64,000 nt of DNA from Norana najaformis (Eukaryota > Annelida > Clitellata > Crassiclitellata > Hormogastridae), in assembly GCA_964023275.1 (NCBI GenBank), contig OZ029915.1, positions 14,142,712 through 14,206,711 on the forward strand. Direction: 5' to 3'. Under the pieces are notes generated by a model. That model had not been told where the DNA came from. It saw only the letters and a list, made by a program, of their open reading frames with translations, and ran no database searches. Made by a program: the position numbers and the translations under genes. Below, piece by piece: positions 23,787 to 38,700 of the stretch (within the stretch, counting starts at the first letter, position 1; every line of letters begins with the position of its first letter).

Positions 23787-26700
23787 CTATAATATGCAAC
23801 TTTTCAGCCACTAAGGGCATAAGTATTGAATATTATAGGTGCATGGGAGTTTGTCATCTAGTTGCACGTGCAACTACCGTTAGAAGATTTTGTGATCTAG
23901 TTGTTGATCTTCTCCACTGGGAAGCTTAACAACTAGATTTCAAGTTGACTATCGCAGCTTTGCTAGAAAAATCATGCAGTTGCACTTAAAACTCGTCTGT
24001 CTGGCAACCCGAGTAGTTTACCCATAAAGTACCTGTTAAAAGTAAAATTTTCAATAGAATTTCTGAAAAGTTATGCATAAACCATAAGTCCCTTCTGAGT
24101 TATTTAATGACCAGGTCAGAACTCAACAATCGGTATTTTGATCAGTCAGTTTTAACCCCCCCAATAGAAATTTTCAATGGACGCTGTCGAACATTGTTGG
24201 CTTTGCCATGAACCACTGCTTGGCCCCCTCTGTGCACTTCTGATTGCACCTGTTTCTGTTAATATGGCAAAGAAAGCCAATTTACCGGAACTTGTTTGCA
24301 GTCGCCAAGGAAGGGTGTTGTCCAGGGGGAAATGTGCTAAACCCATATGCTCATGGGGCAAGTCTTGCTAGTTGGTGCAGCCCCAGAATACATCAGAGAA
24401 CTCTGCTTTCTTATGTCCAGTCAGCCAGGGTCAAAGATTGTTATGTTCTGCACTCACATACAACAGCACGGGCATGTTGTGCTTTCTCTTGCACTCCTTT
24501 TAGAAGAGTTTCACTAAAAATTTGTCCTGTTCCTTCACAGACAGCTCCGGCAACATTTTCAACATATCTTAAGTGGCACTTGTTTGGCTCTGTTAAGTAG
24601 ACATGTTTTGTCACCTTTGTGAGGTTTTTAAAAGGTATTGTATAAATAGCCAAATGCATTCGTGCATAAATTTAATATTAAATAATCACTAGGATTTTGT
24701 GATGTGTTTGGTAAAGTGAAACTGGACCCAGCAGCTATAGGCCGTTATGTCAAATTTCAAGCAGTTGATTGCAAATGCAGTTGAACAGAACCATCTACTG
24801 TATTTTCGTGCATATATCTCATGGTTCATATCAGAGTTTAAAAGCCACGAACCCCTTGCAGGTTTTGTCTGTGGTTTGTGACTATGGCTCATGAGTAGCA
24901 ACAGAGGATTTTCCCTAGAAAGGACATTATGCGAAACTAATGCATGCTCTGCACTCCAGAGGCTAGTAGGTTTCTACCGTCATTTTGCGCATATAGCTTC
25001 CCCACGCATATAGCCCACTTATGCATGTACCCTACAGATATTGGCTAGATGTGTAAAAAGTTTGGCATAGCCTGCACCGACTGTAAAAATGAGAAATAGT
25101 CTGCAAACGCTAACCCAAGTCTTAAGACATCTGAACCAGGTGTGCGATTTATTTTTACTACATTCTGATTAAATTGAATAGAATTGTGGAATTATCAAAC
25201 TTTCTGTTGGTTACATGGCAATGTTTTGAATGTTATGTGGATGTTGTTTTGTTTAATGTTATGCTGTACTTGCTTGAGGTGATAAATATCTAGAATGTCT
25301 GCAGAAATGAGATTGCTTCAGGTGCAATCATGCATTTGATTTTATAACACTTGTCTGATCATTGTGGTGCCAAACAAAGAACACATTAGTGCCTGAACAT
25401 CAGCCTACATCTGCTTTTGTATCAGTAATTATATATTTAGACTATAGAAACACAGGTTTTGCTACATTCATGCATTAATAAGTTATTTTTTCCTATTAAT
25501 TCACAAGAGCATTCTATATAGTGTCTTTTGTTGCTATATTTAGATTCCTTGGGATGGTAATTATTGTCAAGTAGCACCACAAAATCAGATCTTGTATGAA
25601 TGAAATACACACCAAATTAATAAATCTTTCATTTGGAAAGTGCAAAAAATAAGTAAATTGGAAAAAATTTAATCTGCAGCAGTCATTTCTAATTTTGCCA
25701 TCTGTCAAAAATTCGTTTATCTGTGTTCTGCAGCTTATGATACCATGGTTACTGTATGGTCTGGAAAATAGAGTGAGCTCATGGCAACCTAGTGTGTAAA
25801 ATAAACTGGTATAACCGGCACACTGATATAACCCATAGAGGGTGGGGGTTTGTAAAATCTTATATAATCCATGCCATATTTGCATGAAAATGCGGTATTT
25901 GCATAGCACATTTTAACTCTTTGTCTGTGTCTAACAGATGACCAACAACCAAAATCAACGGCGGCAGAACTTTTGGCTGAATTCAAGGTATCAGCTTCTT
26001 TTTTGTCTGATATCTTGCTTTTAATAACATCATGAACATTTTCATTTTATTAGTGAAGGAAACACATGCTGTCTACAGTGTGGACGTGTTTATGCGCTGC
26101 CAATTTACCTGTGATTTCGCTTAAAACTAGTGGCGTCATGTCCCTCAAAGCTGTTGGATTAACATGCTTTATTAGTTTTGTGTGGCACAAAATATCTAAC
26201 TGTGGGAAGCAAGTTTAATTAATCAGATGATCATGCTCTGTAAGGCTTATTTTTGTTTCCTTTTCATCACTATTTTGGTAAAACATATCATGCTTAGTTA
26301 TGCTATATATATTTAGATATTTTTAGCATGCTATAATTCGTAATGGTAGGGTCAAGTATCAGTGTTCATACACTGCTGAGGAAAACTAGCTGCTATAGAT
26401 TGGTTGCACAGTGGTAAAATGGAAGCCAAAATTTCTAGAGATCTTGATGGCAGAGTCAATTCTGCAAGGTTGGGTAAAAAATGAAACTAAGTACATAAAT
26501 CTGGGAAGAAGGTAGTTTTGAAAGTAGGATTGGAGAGAGAACATGTGCACCGTATTGATATAAAGAGAACTCACTGCTACTGTCATCTGCCTAATGCTAG
26601 GCCAATATTAGGCTTATGGAATGTATCAAAATTCAAAAGTAATACTGAATGACAGATTTTTTAACGAAAATAGAGCTTATAGCCAGAGACAGAAGAAAAT

Positions 26701-29700
26701 TTGTAAAACCTCCATCTGAACTAGGAGAACTTAACCTTAATTAAGTTGTGAATCTTGAACTATAAAATCTGAGGGCACTATGTTAAATCATGTTTTAGAT
26801 GATTGATTGTCTCTGCTAATCAATTTTCAAAACATTCTGCTTTGTATATGGACCTACAGTTAAATTTAAATTCTTTGTTAAATTTTATTTATTAAGATTA
26901 TCAAGTTTTAGTGTTTTGCATTTTGTTTTTTTTTTAATTAGGTCATAAAATACTAGTAAAATATTTATAATTTTGTAAGTGAAATGAAGTGATGGTAAAT
27001 AGGCCTAATGTACTGTGCACAGGTTTAGTTAAAGAATATTTTTAGGGTGTTAAAGAGTATATGTTTATTTCAGCATTAACTCGTTTTTCGCGCAGCCTGG
27101 TTTACGACTTTACATTAATGAGTCCACACTGTATCTCTTTCCATAGCATATTTTGTGATGATTGAGTGTCATTGTTATTTCAGTTCCTTCAGCAGTGAAA
27201 AGTGAACTAGTCCTTAGAATTCTTTGCGTTCTGGTACATTAGTTTGGTTACTTTTGTTGACAAAAGAATTAATCTGGTAGTGTGACGTTATTCATCTCGT
27301 GTTCCAAAGGAAAGATTTCAGAGCATCATCTTCTGGCTGAATGCTGCTTTTTTTTATCTTGTATGCATGCAGGGAGTGTTGGCTTTGTTTTGGGTCTGAA
27401 GCGAGATCAGTCTCATTACACATTTTTGCTTGATGTTGATCGCTTTGACTTAGAATTTTTGATGGTTTAAGAATTCATCTTTCTTCTTGTGCACAAAACT
27501 TCATTGTTTTAACAAATAACTTCTTACTCTGTAGCCAGAAAAGCTGTTGGATTTAATTAAAAGTTCAACAAGAGTATCACAAGAAGTCGAGATGAAGAAG
27601 AAGTCACTTGAACTGTTGCCTTTCAGTGTCAATGAAATTGAAAGTTTTCCACTGAGACTTAAAAGTAAGTGAGGAACTAATCACCATTTCAGCCAAGCAA
27701 GATTTATGTTACAGACTGAAATGGAATAAGATTTTGGAAATGAATTTCTTGTACAGAGAAACTATTTTTGGAGCACATTTCATTCTCACAGTTCATTCTC
27801 TAATATATGTTGACTGAGTCTGTCAGACTAATCTGCCTAATATCTTTATGCAATTTAACTAAAGATTAATTTGTCATTACTAGTATTTACAAGTTGCACA
27901 CTAAGAAATAACTTATTATGCATAGGCTTAGAATAGTACTTCTGCTAACTGTTGTACATGCACCTTCTGATAGAGTTATGCAAAAACTGCTGTTAAGGAT
28001 TTCAAGATTTTCATTAGAAGTCAATGCCTGCCCCTTTCAGCAGCTCTACTATATGTCTGTCTTTGTGGTTGAGTGTCATTCTGTATGTCTGCCTTTGTGG
28101 CTGTGTATCTTCCTTTATATATTTGCTGTTATGTATTTAATTGTTTGTGTGTATGTTGATGCCTATGATTCCTTGCTCAGCTGATGGACTTATGGTGTGT
28201 TAACAAATGCATTACTTACTTACTTACTTTATGGAGAATGATGTGAAAACAATGGCACAAATTGTAATAAGTACAACAAGGGACAAAACTTGCATATTTA
28301 AGCAGAATGGCAACCAATGACCCACATAAGTCGACACAGGGAAGGAAAATGTGGGTAAAAGAGAGCATTTACAGTGTGATAAAAACTGGCCATCATCGAG
28401 GTCATTCTTCAGCACCTGCCTCAACAGTGAAGAATGGGCATTTTAGAGGGATAGCCAAGCACTCGACCTTGACAGCATAACCAAGGGGATGGAGAAGTAA
28501 GTAGACCAGCAACGGTGTTGATTCAGGATTGGGGACATGTGGGTGGGGAGGGGTGATGGTGTATAGCAAAGGAGAGGTTGAAGAGTGGGTTGTGGCATAT
28601 GGCCAAAGAGAGATGTGATAGTATTGAGTGTGGCCATACAGGGCATCCCAACAGACAATCTGAAGCAATGTTGTGAGGCACTTCATGGCAGTAGATACAA
28701 TACAGCTGAAATATTATAATGTCCCCATTGCAACTGCTCATAAGTGTGCTTTGAAGCCCAGCAGCTGTCAATATAGCACAGGCAGAATATGAGAGGTAGG
28801 TTTTCAGCTTAGAGCAAGAGATAGGCTGAGTAAAGAAGTAATGAACATAAGGAGATGGAGATTTCCAGCTATAGTGAGTGAGTGCTTACAAAAGACAAGA
28901 TATGTGTGGAGACAACATAGTTTTCAGAAGGTGATTGAAGAGCTAACCGCCCTTCAGCAGAGCTGCAAATTTAACTAAAGAAGATAGGTGGCATGAGACC
29001 TGCATAGAAATGCCAGCTTGAAATGGAGTCAGTCGTGTTGAGGAAGCTGTTGCAAAGAACGAAGCACAGGTCCGATTAGGTTTTTGAAAGCCCAGGACAT
29101 AGACATGCATGTTTTCTGACAATTCATTACCAGGCTACTTGCTGTAGACAATTTATCGTGAATAGTTTGCTGTGGACAGTATGTCTCGGACAATTCACAA
29201 CAAGACGCTAGGATTCTGATATATTGACATTGCTACTAATTGCCGAGGATAACTCGCCACACTGCCATATTTTCCGGACTATAAGTTGCACTTTAAGTTG
29301 GGGCGATACAAATATCACAAAATATCTGTAAAGTCAATGCATAGGTTGCTGTATTGTGTATGAAGCACCTGTGTGCTGCTTTTAGGCCAGAGTTCCAACA
29401 GCCATATAAATCTTAGACACACTGCCATGTAGTAAGATTCTGTAAAACTAAAACTTCTGGCACTTCCTAAATAATTTTTTGACACTTGCTGTTTAGTTCC
29501 TTGTTTGATATATTGACATTGCTATTATACTAATTGTGTAATCTACTAATAAACTGTAGCATGCAGAGAAATGGCATGGGAGGCAGTCTACAGGATGTGT
29601 TGATTTTAAATTTCTTTTGCATTTTCACATAATTTTTGCCATTTTTATTGATATTTTTATTTTAAATTTTATTTTCTGGTTATTTTGTCCTGTTTTATGC

Positions 29701-32700
29701 AGCTGAGGAGTTTTAATTCTTTATTTCTGCTTTGTATTGATTTGTGCGCCATTCTTGCATAGCCAGTGGCTGATCTGCATTTTCTGTGCTTCATGACTTC
29801 AGCAGGTCTCTTCCATATTCTCTTAATTTTATGGTTTTTAGGTCCGCACTAACATGGCTGGCAATCCTTTAATTATCTGTGTTCAGTAATCACCCGTGAA
29901 CCAAAGAACTTTTCTTTTTAGGTCATGCCTTTGCTACTTGCTCTGCCTCTTTTCCTTGTTTTTTTAATTTCTATCATTGCGATTGTTGATATAATTTCTG
30001 TCGCTGTGATTATAGCTGATCTACCGTGTTGCTTGGTTTTATATTGTACGTTGTTCCTGTTCATGCTCCTTGCCAAATTTGGTGGCGACTGGTCTGTTAC
30101 TGAATTTGCACAGCATTGTGGTGTAGTCAGTTTTTGAACTTGGCTCAATCCCATTCATTTTACCTGGTTTCTGGTGCTGCTTTTTCAGTTCAGTCATATG
30201 TGCTACTGCTGTGTGATACCAGTAACATTATTTTGCTTTCTGGTTGAAATTCATGTAGAATATCTTTAACTGCCATCATGGGCTGTCTTTGTATCTGCTT
30301 CTTTTGGCTGGTGATATTGAAACAAAACAGTCTTGGAATCGGCCTTGTAGGATAGCGGCGCACGTCTCTGCGCTCGTGTTTTTATTTTCTAGCTATTATT
30401 TTCCGCTATTAATTAAAATATTCTACCGATCTAGCTTAACTGAATAATCTTATTCACTCATCGTTTATATTTGAGTGTTCCGATTTATCTTCGTTTACTA
30501 TCAATTTTCCTGGATTTATTACTTAGAATTTATTGCTCAGTAACGTCAACAACGTCTATTATCGCCCATCACGCTCCGTTTATTTCCTTTTGTCGTGGGA
30601 TTCTGTCTCGGGATTACGAAAGAACTACTAAATATTTGATCTGCTCCAGAAATTATGGGATTACGAAAGAATAACTACTTCAGAAATCTTGGATTTATAT
30701 TATGTGAAGAATAAAGAAAATTAACTGCCTTGGGATTACGAAAGAACATACATATAAAGAATATAGTAAATTGGCTGGTATGCCAATTTTGAATTATTCA
30801 GCTTCAGACATTCTCTCTCTTCGGTCGTCTGCACAGAAACCGACGCGTACTACTAGAAAGCAAATTTTTCGTCTATCTATATGGAATCCAGATCACCCAC
30901 GTCCGATTCCTATTCTGAAGTCCTCCAGAACTCCATACAACAACATTTCCTATCTAAAATTAAGCAAGGACCAACAAAAGAAAATTCAACAAAGCAAAAC
31001 TCAACACCCACGTCAACTTCTGCATGTTAAGCCTGCACCTCCTCCTACTCACCTACAAGTATCTCCTGGATGTAGAATCGGTTCCTGGAATGCCCGATCA
31101 ATAACTAATAAATCAGCGTCGATTCAGGACTGTATCATCTCCGATAGTTTTGACATCTTTGCGATAGTTGAAACTTTTCATGAGTCGTCTTTCTCACCAG
31201 GACTTATTGCTTCTACACCTCCCTCATACAAATTCATTTGAAAAAGCTCGACCAATTTCAACCAGTGCTCAAAATCTATCAGGCCCTTTAGGAGGTGGCC
31301 TCTGCATCATCTACAGAGACCATTTTCAAGTGTTACAAAGGACTCTGGAATCTACAAAACATTTGAAAGCCTTGCCTCATACTTTACCTTCCGTGACATA
31401 CACATCTTAATCATCGTTATCTACCGCCCTGGATCAGAAAACATCACATCGGCTTTTTTCGATGACTTCACTAATCTCATCCTGTTTACTTCTAATTTTA
31501 CATGTCAAATCCTCATTCTTGGAGACATTAATATTCATCTTGATCAATTAAATGATCGGAATGTGAAACGTTTCAATCGACTACTCTCTGCTCATGGTCT
31601 GATACAACTAGTGAGTGGTCCTACTCATCAGTTTGGTCACACTCTGGATGTTATTATCACTCGCAGTTCTGATACTCTAGTCAATGACATTGTCATCTCC
31701 CCACCCACCTACTCGGATCACTTTCTTATTGGCTTCAATATACAACATCGTACCCCACCTATATCTTGACAAACTACTCTTCGTCGATCGTACAAATACT
31801 TCGATCATACGGCTTTTGAAACTGATCTACGGAAATCGGATCTCTTCAATTGTTCTGATACATCAGCTGCTGCAAATATAGAGGCGAAGCAGCTTTTTTC
31901 CCTATACGATACTACCATGACACAATTGTTGAACAAACATGCTCCTCTTCGGAAAGTAACAATACGTAAAGACGTGAACCGTCCTTGGTTTGATGGCGAT
32001 TGTTCTGCTTCAAAGAAGCTCACTCGCAAACTTGAGAGGATCTACTTAAAAGCGCCATCTGACACTTTGAAAGAGGAACAATGGCGTATTCAGATTCGTC
32101 TTCAACGTCGTCTATTCCAACAGAAGTGTTCCTGCTACTACCGCCGTAGTATTGATGAGGCTACGACTAATGGTAAGACTCTTTGGAAGAGCTTACATTC
32201 ACTGCTTTCTCCTCCGACCGACTCATCATCTTCTTCCCTTACATCTGATGAACTGCTGGATTTCTTTGACAAAAAGACTGCCAATATTCACGAATCAACA
32301 AAAGACTCTCCTCCACCTAATCTCTCACATCTGCCACCTCCACTACACTCTTTTGTTGCATTTGATGAAATTACTTCTTCTGATGTAGAAAAACTACTCG
32401 CTGATTCTTCTACAAAACAATGTGAACTCAACTCTGCACCTGTTTGGCTCCTTAAAACTCTTTCTTCAGTCTTTGCACCCATATTAACCCTTCTCATTAA
32501 TACCTCCTTTTCTCAGTCCACGCTCCCTGATAAACATAAGCAGGCCATTATCCGACCACGTATAAAAAAACCTGGACTTGACCAATCAGATCCTGCTAAC
32601 TACCGTCCAATCTCTAATCTGTCTTATATTTCTAAGCTTGTTGAACGTTTTGCTCATCGGCAGCTTTCTAACTTTATTGAATCTCATAATCTACTCCCTC

Positions 32701-35700
32701 TCACCCAATCTGGATTTAGACGATATCATTCTACTGAAACTGCTGTCCTTAAGGTTTACAATGACATTGTCTCTGCTCTTGACCTTGGTTTTATAGCAGT
32801 TCTTCTCCTCCTCGACTTTAGTGCCGCATTTGACTGCGTTGACCACACCATTTTGCTTCAGATCCTTCAATTACGATTTGGTACTTTGAAGCAAATTCTC
32901 TAAGACTACTAATTTAATTTTTGTTGTCCCCCAAGGCTCCATTTTTGGTCCACTGCTTTTCATTCTATACACTTCCAATATCTCCAAGATTGCGCTTAAG
33001 TTTGGTATTTCTATCCATATTTACGCTGATGACACCCAACTTTACATAAAACTTTCCACTTCTAACCTTGAAAGTTCAAAAATTAAACTTATTGCCTGTT
33101 TCCATGAGATACAATCCTGGTGTGCTTCCATGCGCCTGAAATTAAACACAAGTAAGACGGAACTGATTTGGTTCGATCGTCGGTCCCGATCAGATTTAGA
33201 TTTGCAGACTCTCTTTCTGAAAATAGATGATTCTTGTTCCATACTACCCTCGAATGTAGTTCGTGACCTTGGTGTCTTTTTGGATAGCAAACTTTCCATG
33301 TCTCACCATATTAGCTCCATATCTAGAGCCTGTTTCTTCCACCTACGACGGATACATCAGATTAAATGCTGTCTTAATGAGCATTGCCTTCATGTCCTGG
33401 TTCATTCACTTATACTATCCAGAATTGATTATTGCAATTCAGTGCTTTATGCTTTACCTAAATCTACCCTCTCACCACTTACCTCTGTTATTCATGCTGC
33501 AGCTTGCCTAGTTAAAAGCCTTGGCCCTCGAGATCACATTACTCATTCTTTACAACAACTTCATTGGTTACCCATTCAGGCCCGCATATCTTTCAAAATC
33601 TGTCTATTTATGTTCAAAATTATGTCAGGCTCTGCCCCGTCCTATCTGTCCTCTCTAGTTGTAATTGTAATTGTAATTGTAAACGAACATTTATAAAGCG
33701 CCACTTAGGAAACAGTGGCACTCCCGACTTGAACAAACAAAAAGGATTTCAGGCGTTTGCGAGACTGGGTAGGAGAGAGACTAAGTAACTGAAGCCGCAG
33801 GTCAAGAGGAAGGCAGTTCCAGCTGGAAGGGCCAACAAAGGCAAAGCTCCTGGACTGGGCAGTTGTAGTGCGGACGCGAGGGACTACCAAAAGACCACGG
33901 GTAGCTGAGCGAAGGGAGGCATGGGCAGGCAACGAGGAAACCGGAATACAAAAAGAAGTTAAGTAGGACGGAGCAGAGCCTAGAAGGCAGTTAAACCTTG
34001 TACTTCCACTGAATCCAGAAGAAGATTACGTTCAGCTTCAAAAGGGGACTTTGAAGTCAGGAGAGTTAATCTACAGTTTGGTAAAAGAATGTTTGAAGTA
34101 GCTGGTCCAGCTGAGTGGAACTCTTTACCTGAATCTATTCGAAGATGCTCTTCAATAGATAATTTTAAATTAAAACTTAAGACTCATTTATTCTCTCAGT
34201 ACTATAACTAATTATTATGTTGTAACGCGTCCTTTGAGTAAGACATTGTTTTATTAAGGCGCGTTATAAATATAAGTTGTAGTGTATTGTATTGTATTGT
34301 AAATCCTGGACCATTTAGACATCATTGGTAAATTAAACAATTGCTGTCTTTGAAATAAAGCTGCAGCCCTGCTTAATTTTCTTTGTGAGTATTCCTTACA
34401 CATATGTACTCTTATTGAGACTTGGCTTCAACCTAATTATTCATTTCTGAAGCTACTGATTCATTATCATTCATTTCTGATCTCACTTCACCAACCTTCT
34501 ACATCCTGAATGAACCTTGGTGTAGTGGTGAAGGTGGGGACTTGCTTTTCTTTACAAGTCATATTTCCCAAATTTACTTTGCCTATTCCAGTACCCAAGT
34601 CATTTGAGGTCCTGGCTGCTACTTCTGTTTCTGACAACTACCTGGTGTTGCTTGTAAATATTTATCAACCACCATCCCTCTCTTTGACTTACTTTCTTAT
34701 GCTTTTGGTCCGCTTATATAGGCCTTTTTACGCCAAGACTGCAGACCAGTAAAAACTGATTTTTGACAGGATTTGTTGTGCAGTCTTGGTTTTCCAAAAC
34801 TTCATCACAGTGTAGACCATGTGATTGCCCACATGATAAAATGCATTTCGGGAAGAATCACTGCTGATGTCAGCCTACCTGCTTGCAAGGTGCCCCCAGC
34901 CAACCACCTTCCGCTATGCGTCTGATGTGCGGCAGCCATTAGCACATGATCAGTGTATGCAGAAGCAAATCAATAACTTGATGACTTGTGGAAATTTCCT
35001 ATGTTGACTAAGCAGTGCAATTCCATATTCACAAAGGATTTCTATAGGATGATCAATGATGTACTTTTGAAGAGAAGAAATTATTCCAGATGGCTTGTGG
35101 GGATACATATGGTTTGGCTGATAAGCATTTAAGAAGGCTAAACCGAATTGCTCAGTTATGACTGGGTGATAGTAGAGAATACAACAGTGTGAGCAGCCTT
35201 ACGAAGTTGCGAATTGATGGAGCTTTGAATCCTAAATTCTTTGATTCTACCGATTTGTAGCATAGCGGTAATTTGATTTTATTATGTGGGCAATCACATG
35301 TTTGATTTTCTGTTACATTATTAATTGAATAAATGGATCAATTATGACAGTATTGGATCACCAACATTAAAACTTCTACAGGAATGAATCTATGAATTGC
35401 TTTCATCAGAAATAATCAGCAACATTTTTAACTCAAACAATGAACTGTCTGTAAAACTTCCTGTGTTGGCCATTTGTAGCCTGAAACCTGCCAAAGCAGC
35501 AAAAATCATGTCCAACCAAGAATATAACTCACTGCGATGTCAGCCCGACATTCTTAGCATGCAGTGCTTGTGTGACTTCTGCATGATAAGGCCTGCCCAA
35601 AACCCACTGACTCAGTATTTGTCACCAGCATCAAATTGTGTTATTGACATGTGTTATTTTGGTACACTTGGAAGTTTCCAAAACCTGCTGACTCATCACT

Positions 35701-38700
35701 TCTGTGTCACATCAGTGGAATATACTACATTCACACTATTCGGTCATTCCAGCTCAACTCAACCAATTCTGAGGAAAGTTCCCGCCCAACCATCTCAGAA
35801 TTGGCTGAAATTTTAACCACATATTGCAAGATGTATTGGATGAAAAAGCCCAAACTTTTTATGCAATATTTCAAATACTGTCCAAGATATCGTTGATTCC
35901 GTGACCCCACCCTCCGAAGGCATTTCGCGAAACCTCACGATGTCCACTTTTTGAGAATTGATATCTCTAAAGCTTTTAAATCAATTTAGATGATTTTTTA
36001 GAAAAATTAGAAATAAAATGAATATGAAGGCACTTTTGACATTTAATACAGTTGAAATCATAGGATACACTGAAATAATAATTATATTTTTGTAATCTGC
36101 ACAAGAAACTGTATGCATAGAAAAAAATCATCCAATACATCTTGCAACATGTGGTTAAAATTTCAGCCAATTCTGAGATGGTTGGGTGGGAGGCATTGGT
36201 TGAGTTGAGCTGGAATGACCCTATTAGAAAAGACAATACTTTAGTTTAAATAATAACCAAGTTATTAATATACATGTACTGTAGCTATTTAAAAATGTGT
36301 TTGATTAATCACTTAATTTCCAAATTATCTGAGAAGATACAAGCATGAGTAAACCAAGGTAAAAATACAATACTTCCCTTCATGAAGTGCTGAACAATCA
36401 GCTGATGTCTAACAATTTAAGCTCACTTAAAAATGTGTTTAATAGCCAATTTAGATAGCAGAATTTAAAAACAATAATGTTAATAATATCATAATATCTG
36501 TCATGTGATTTGAACCTTATAAATAATGGGTCAAAGAAAGTTATTGACAAAGGATGGCTATCTGGTAGGATTAGTTGTTGCACTGAGATAAGTGCAGCAT
36601 TTTTATGAGCAAATTTATTAGCCAGTTATGAATTACAAAGCCACAGAAATAAAAAGCAAAGTAAAAGTAAAGTTGTCATGCCCAACAGTGGAACATATGG
36701 AGGCACTCATTTGCTACTCTTAGACCCTTGACCCAGCTGCGAATCCCAAGGTCGTGGACATGTAGTGCATCGCAGTATTTGTCGTTTACATCCCAGCTTG
36801 TGCTGGTATCAAATTCTGCTTAGTGACCGACAATTGTGAGTGGAAAACTTGTCCATGGCCCTTACGTGGAGTCTGCTGTGCGGACGAACTTGCAGTTTGA
36901 GTACAGACCAAGCACTTCCAAACAGACCACAGTGTGACACACACTTGCACACACACAAACAAGCAAAACACATTTTTAGCACTTCTCACGAATGCTGAAG
37001 GCAAAACAAAAAAGTCTATAAAAGCCAAAGAACAAAAGAGATTTTAGGAGGCTGTCACATGATTAGGCTGATGTTGTTAATGTTACTGTCACTGCTCTTT
37101 CAGATCATGACAGTTGTGAAGAGAAATATTCAGACAGTTTGGAGCGGACGAGGCGATGTCTGAACGAGTACATTTTTAGCCTGGATTCAGAGGTGACTCA
37201 GAGGAAACTGATGTTGCAGATGTTGGAGCTGAGTGAGGGGTACTATGATGACCAATACAGTGATGCTTCAGTTGTTGCCCAGGTCACATAGTCTGTTTTA
37301 CATCTGAACTTTTACAGAATTTCTTGGGCCCCATAGGGGAGTCAGAGTCAGTTAGTCAATAGTCATATTGATCCAAGTTGATTGACAAATGATCTAGTAC
37401 GTGTAATCAGTGACGTAGATCAAAGTAATTGAACTGCAGAATAGTTGAGTATACCACTAGATGTCGACTGCTCAGTGCATTGTGATGACAGGTGGCAGTT
37501 GGTGGTACTTCAGAATGTAGCAGTAACCAGCTGTAGTACAATCTATACTAGACTGTCTAGATCATCCTATAGCTTATGACTGAGAGACTAATGAAAGGCT
37601 TTCTTCCTTTCAAGTGCTTTTTAGGCAGTTCAGCTGAAGATGTAGATGACATTATTTGTTTACATGAGGTGTTTATGACCTTTCAGGATTATAACTGTAA
37701 GGGAGACAGTGGTTTTTTGGAATGAGTAGACTTTTTTCATGTCATGCTTGGTGCTTTGGAAAGCATTTACATCAAATTACTGGATGGCCTTAGATAGAGT
37801 GAACACAAATAAATATTTTTATTTAATAAAATGCAGTATTTGGTTGAAAGACTTTCTAACTGCTTGTGTCCAAATGAAAAATTAGTTTGACATGATGGAA
37901 AATGGTCTTTATCAAAACTCATTCATCAGTTGCTTTTACTGTTAATTGAAGGCAATATAATAACGAGTTCAGTGAACTCCGAGTGCCCCACCTAATGCAG
38001 AATGAAGAAAAAAAATTGCTGCAAGAGTTTGATTAATGGTTATTGGTTGTACTTCATGCATAATTACTAGTGCCATCCTTTGATTAAAATTTTTAATCGC
38101 AGTTAAGCAGTTGATTAAAACATCTACCTCAAATTAACTAAAAATTAATCACACTTTAGCAAAATGAATAATCTTCATTAGATTGAAATATACAAGTTGT
38201 TAATCATTTTTCAGTCATAATTCTATGTAAAAATTTACATAGTACATAGCATTTTAAAATGTAAAGTTTAAGGTTTACTCTTTGTAATCAATTTAAGGTT
38301 TACTCTTTCAAATGAAACCAGTAACTTAACAATTCTCACTTATTTATGTTGCTTGGATTAAGTGAAGGCCTTTTCTTATACACTATGTGTCCTGATAGAG
38401 AAAGCAATAAACTTTTGTTGTTGATGGCAGAGACAAAATAATACTTCTTGGCTAGTTGAGCAAAAAAACATATGTGAGCCAGCATATGACTTCCACTATA
38501 CTAGCAGACATAATATGTCAGTTTCAATATGTGGTTCAGTTCTGTAACACTGGAGGACCACTTTCTTAATGATAACTGGATACCAGAGCAATTCAACTTC
38601 TGAATCCAAGGACACTTTGTAAATTCAGAGTCTCTTTTTGGGAGGCTGTGATGGAATGTTCATCAGTAAGGATGATGGGCTTGGTCTGTGTTGCAGTGGC

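Larger units (their letters stand above)
30140..34950 (+). mobile_element. LINE A (2A-motif LINE), host of a nested insertion
   Basis: The sequence 30140-30324 and its continuation from 34301 together align to 48530-49100 elsewhere in the window. The break falls in the codons of a 2A-like motif: GAT ATT GAA ACA at the left, AAT CCT GGA CCA at the right, against DIEINPGP in the other copy. The right part (34301-34950) is the start of an endonuclease region, heavily decayed. It is older than the LINE inserted into it. The element's own ends are not defined. Confidence 0.7.

Noticed and set aside
23593-23820. Tyr/Ile-rich small protein
   Set aside because: It is produced by the TA microsatellite.
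28402-28771. Overlapping minus-strand frames rich in Pro and Ser
   Set aside because: No family motif, no splice context, and composition fits non-coding or LINE 3' sequence.
36700-37030. tRNA-derived SINE
   Set aside because: CGAATCCCAAGG hints at a B box, but no A box at the right spacing and no second copy in the window.
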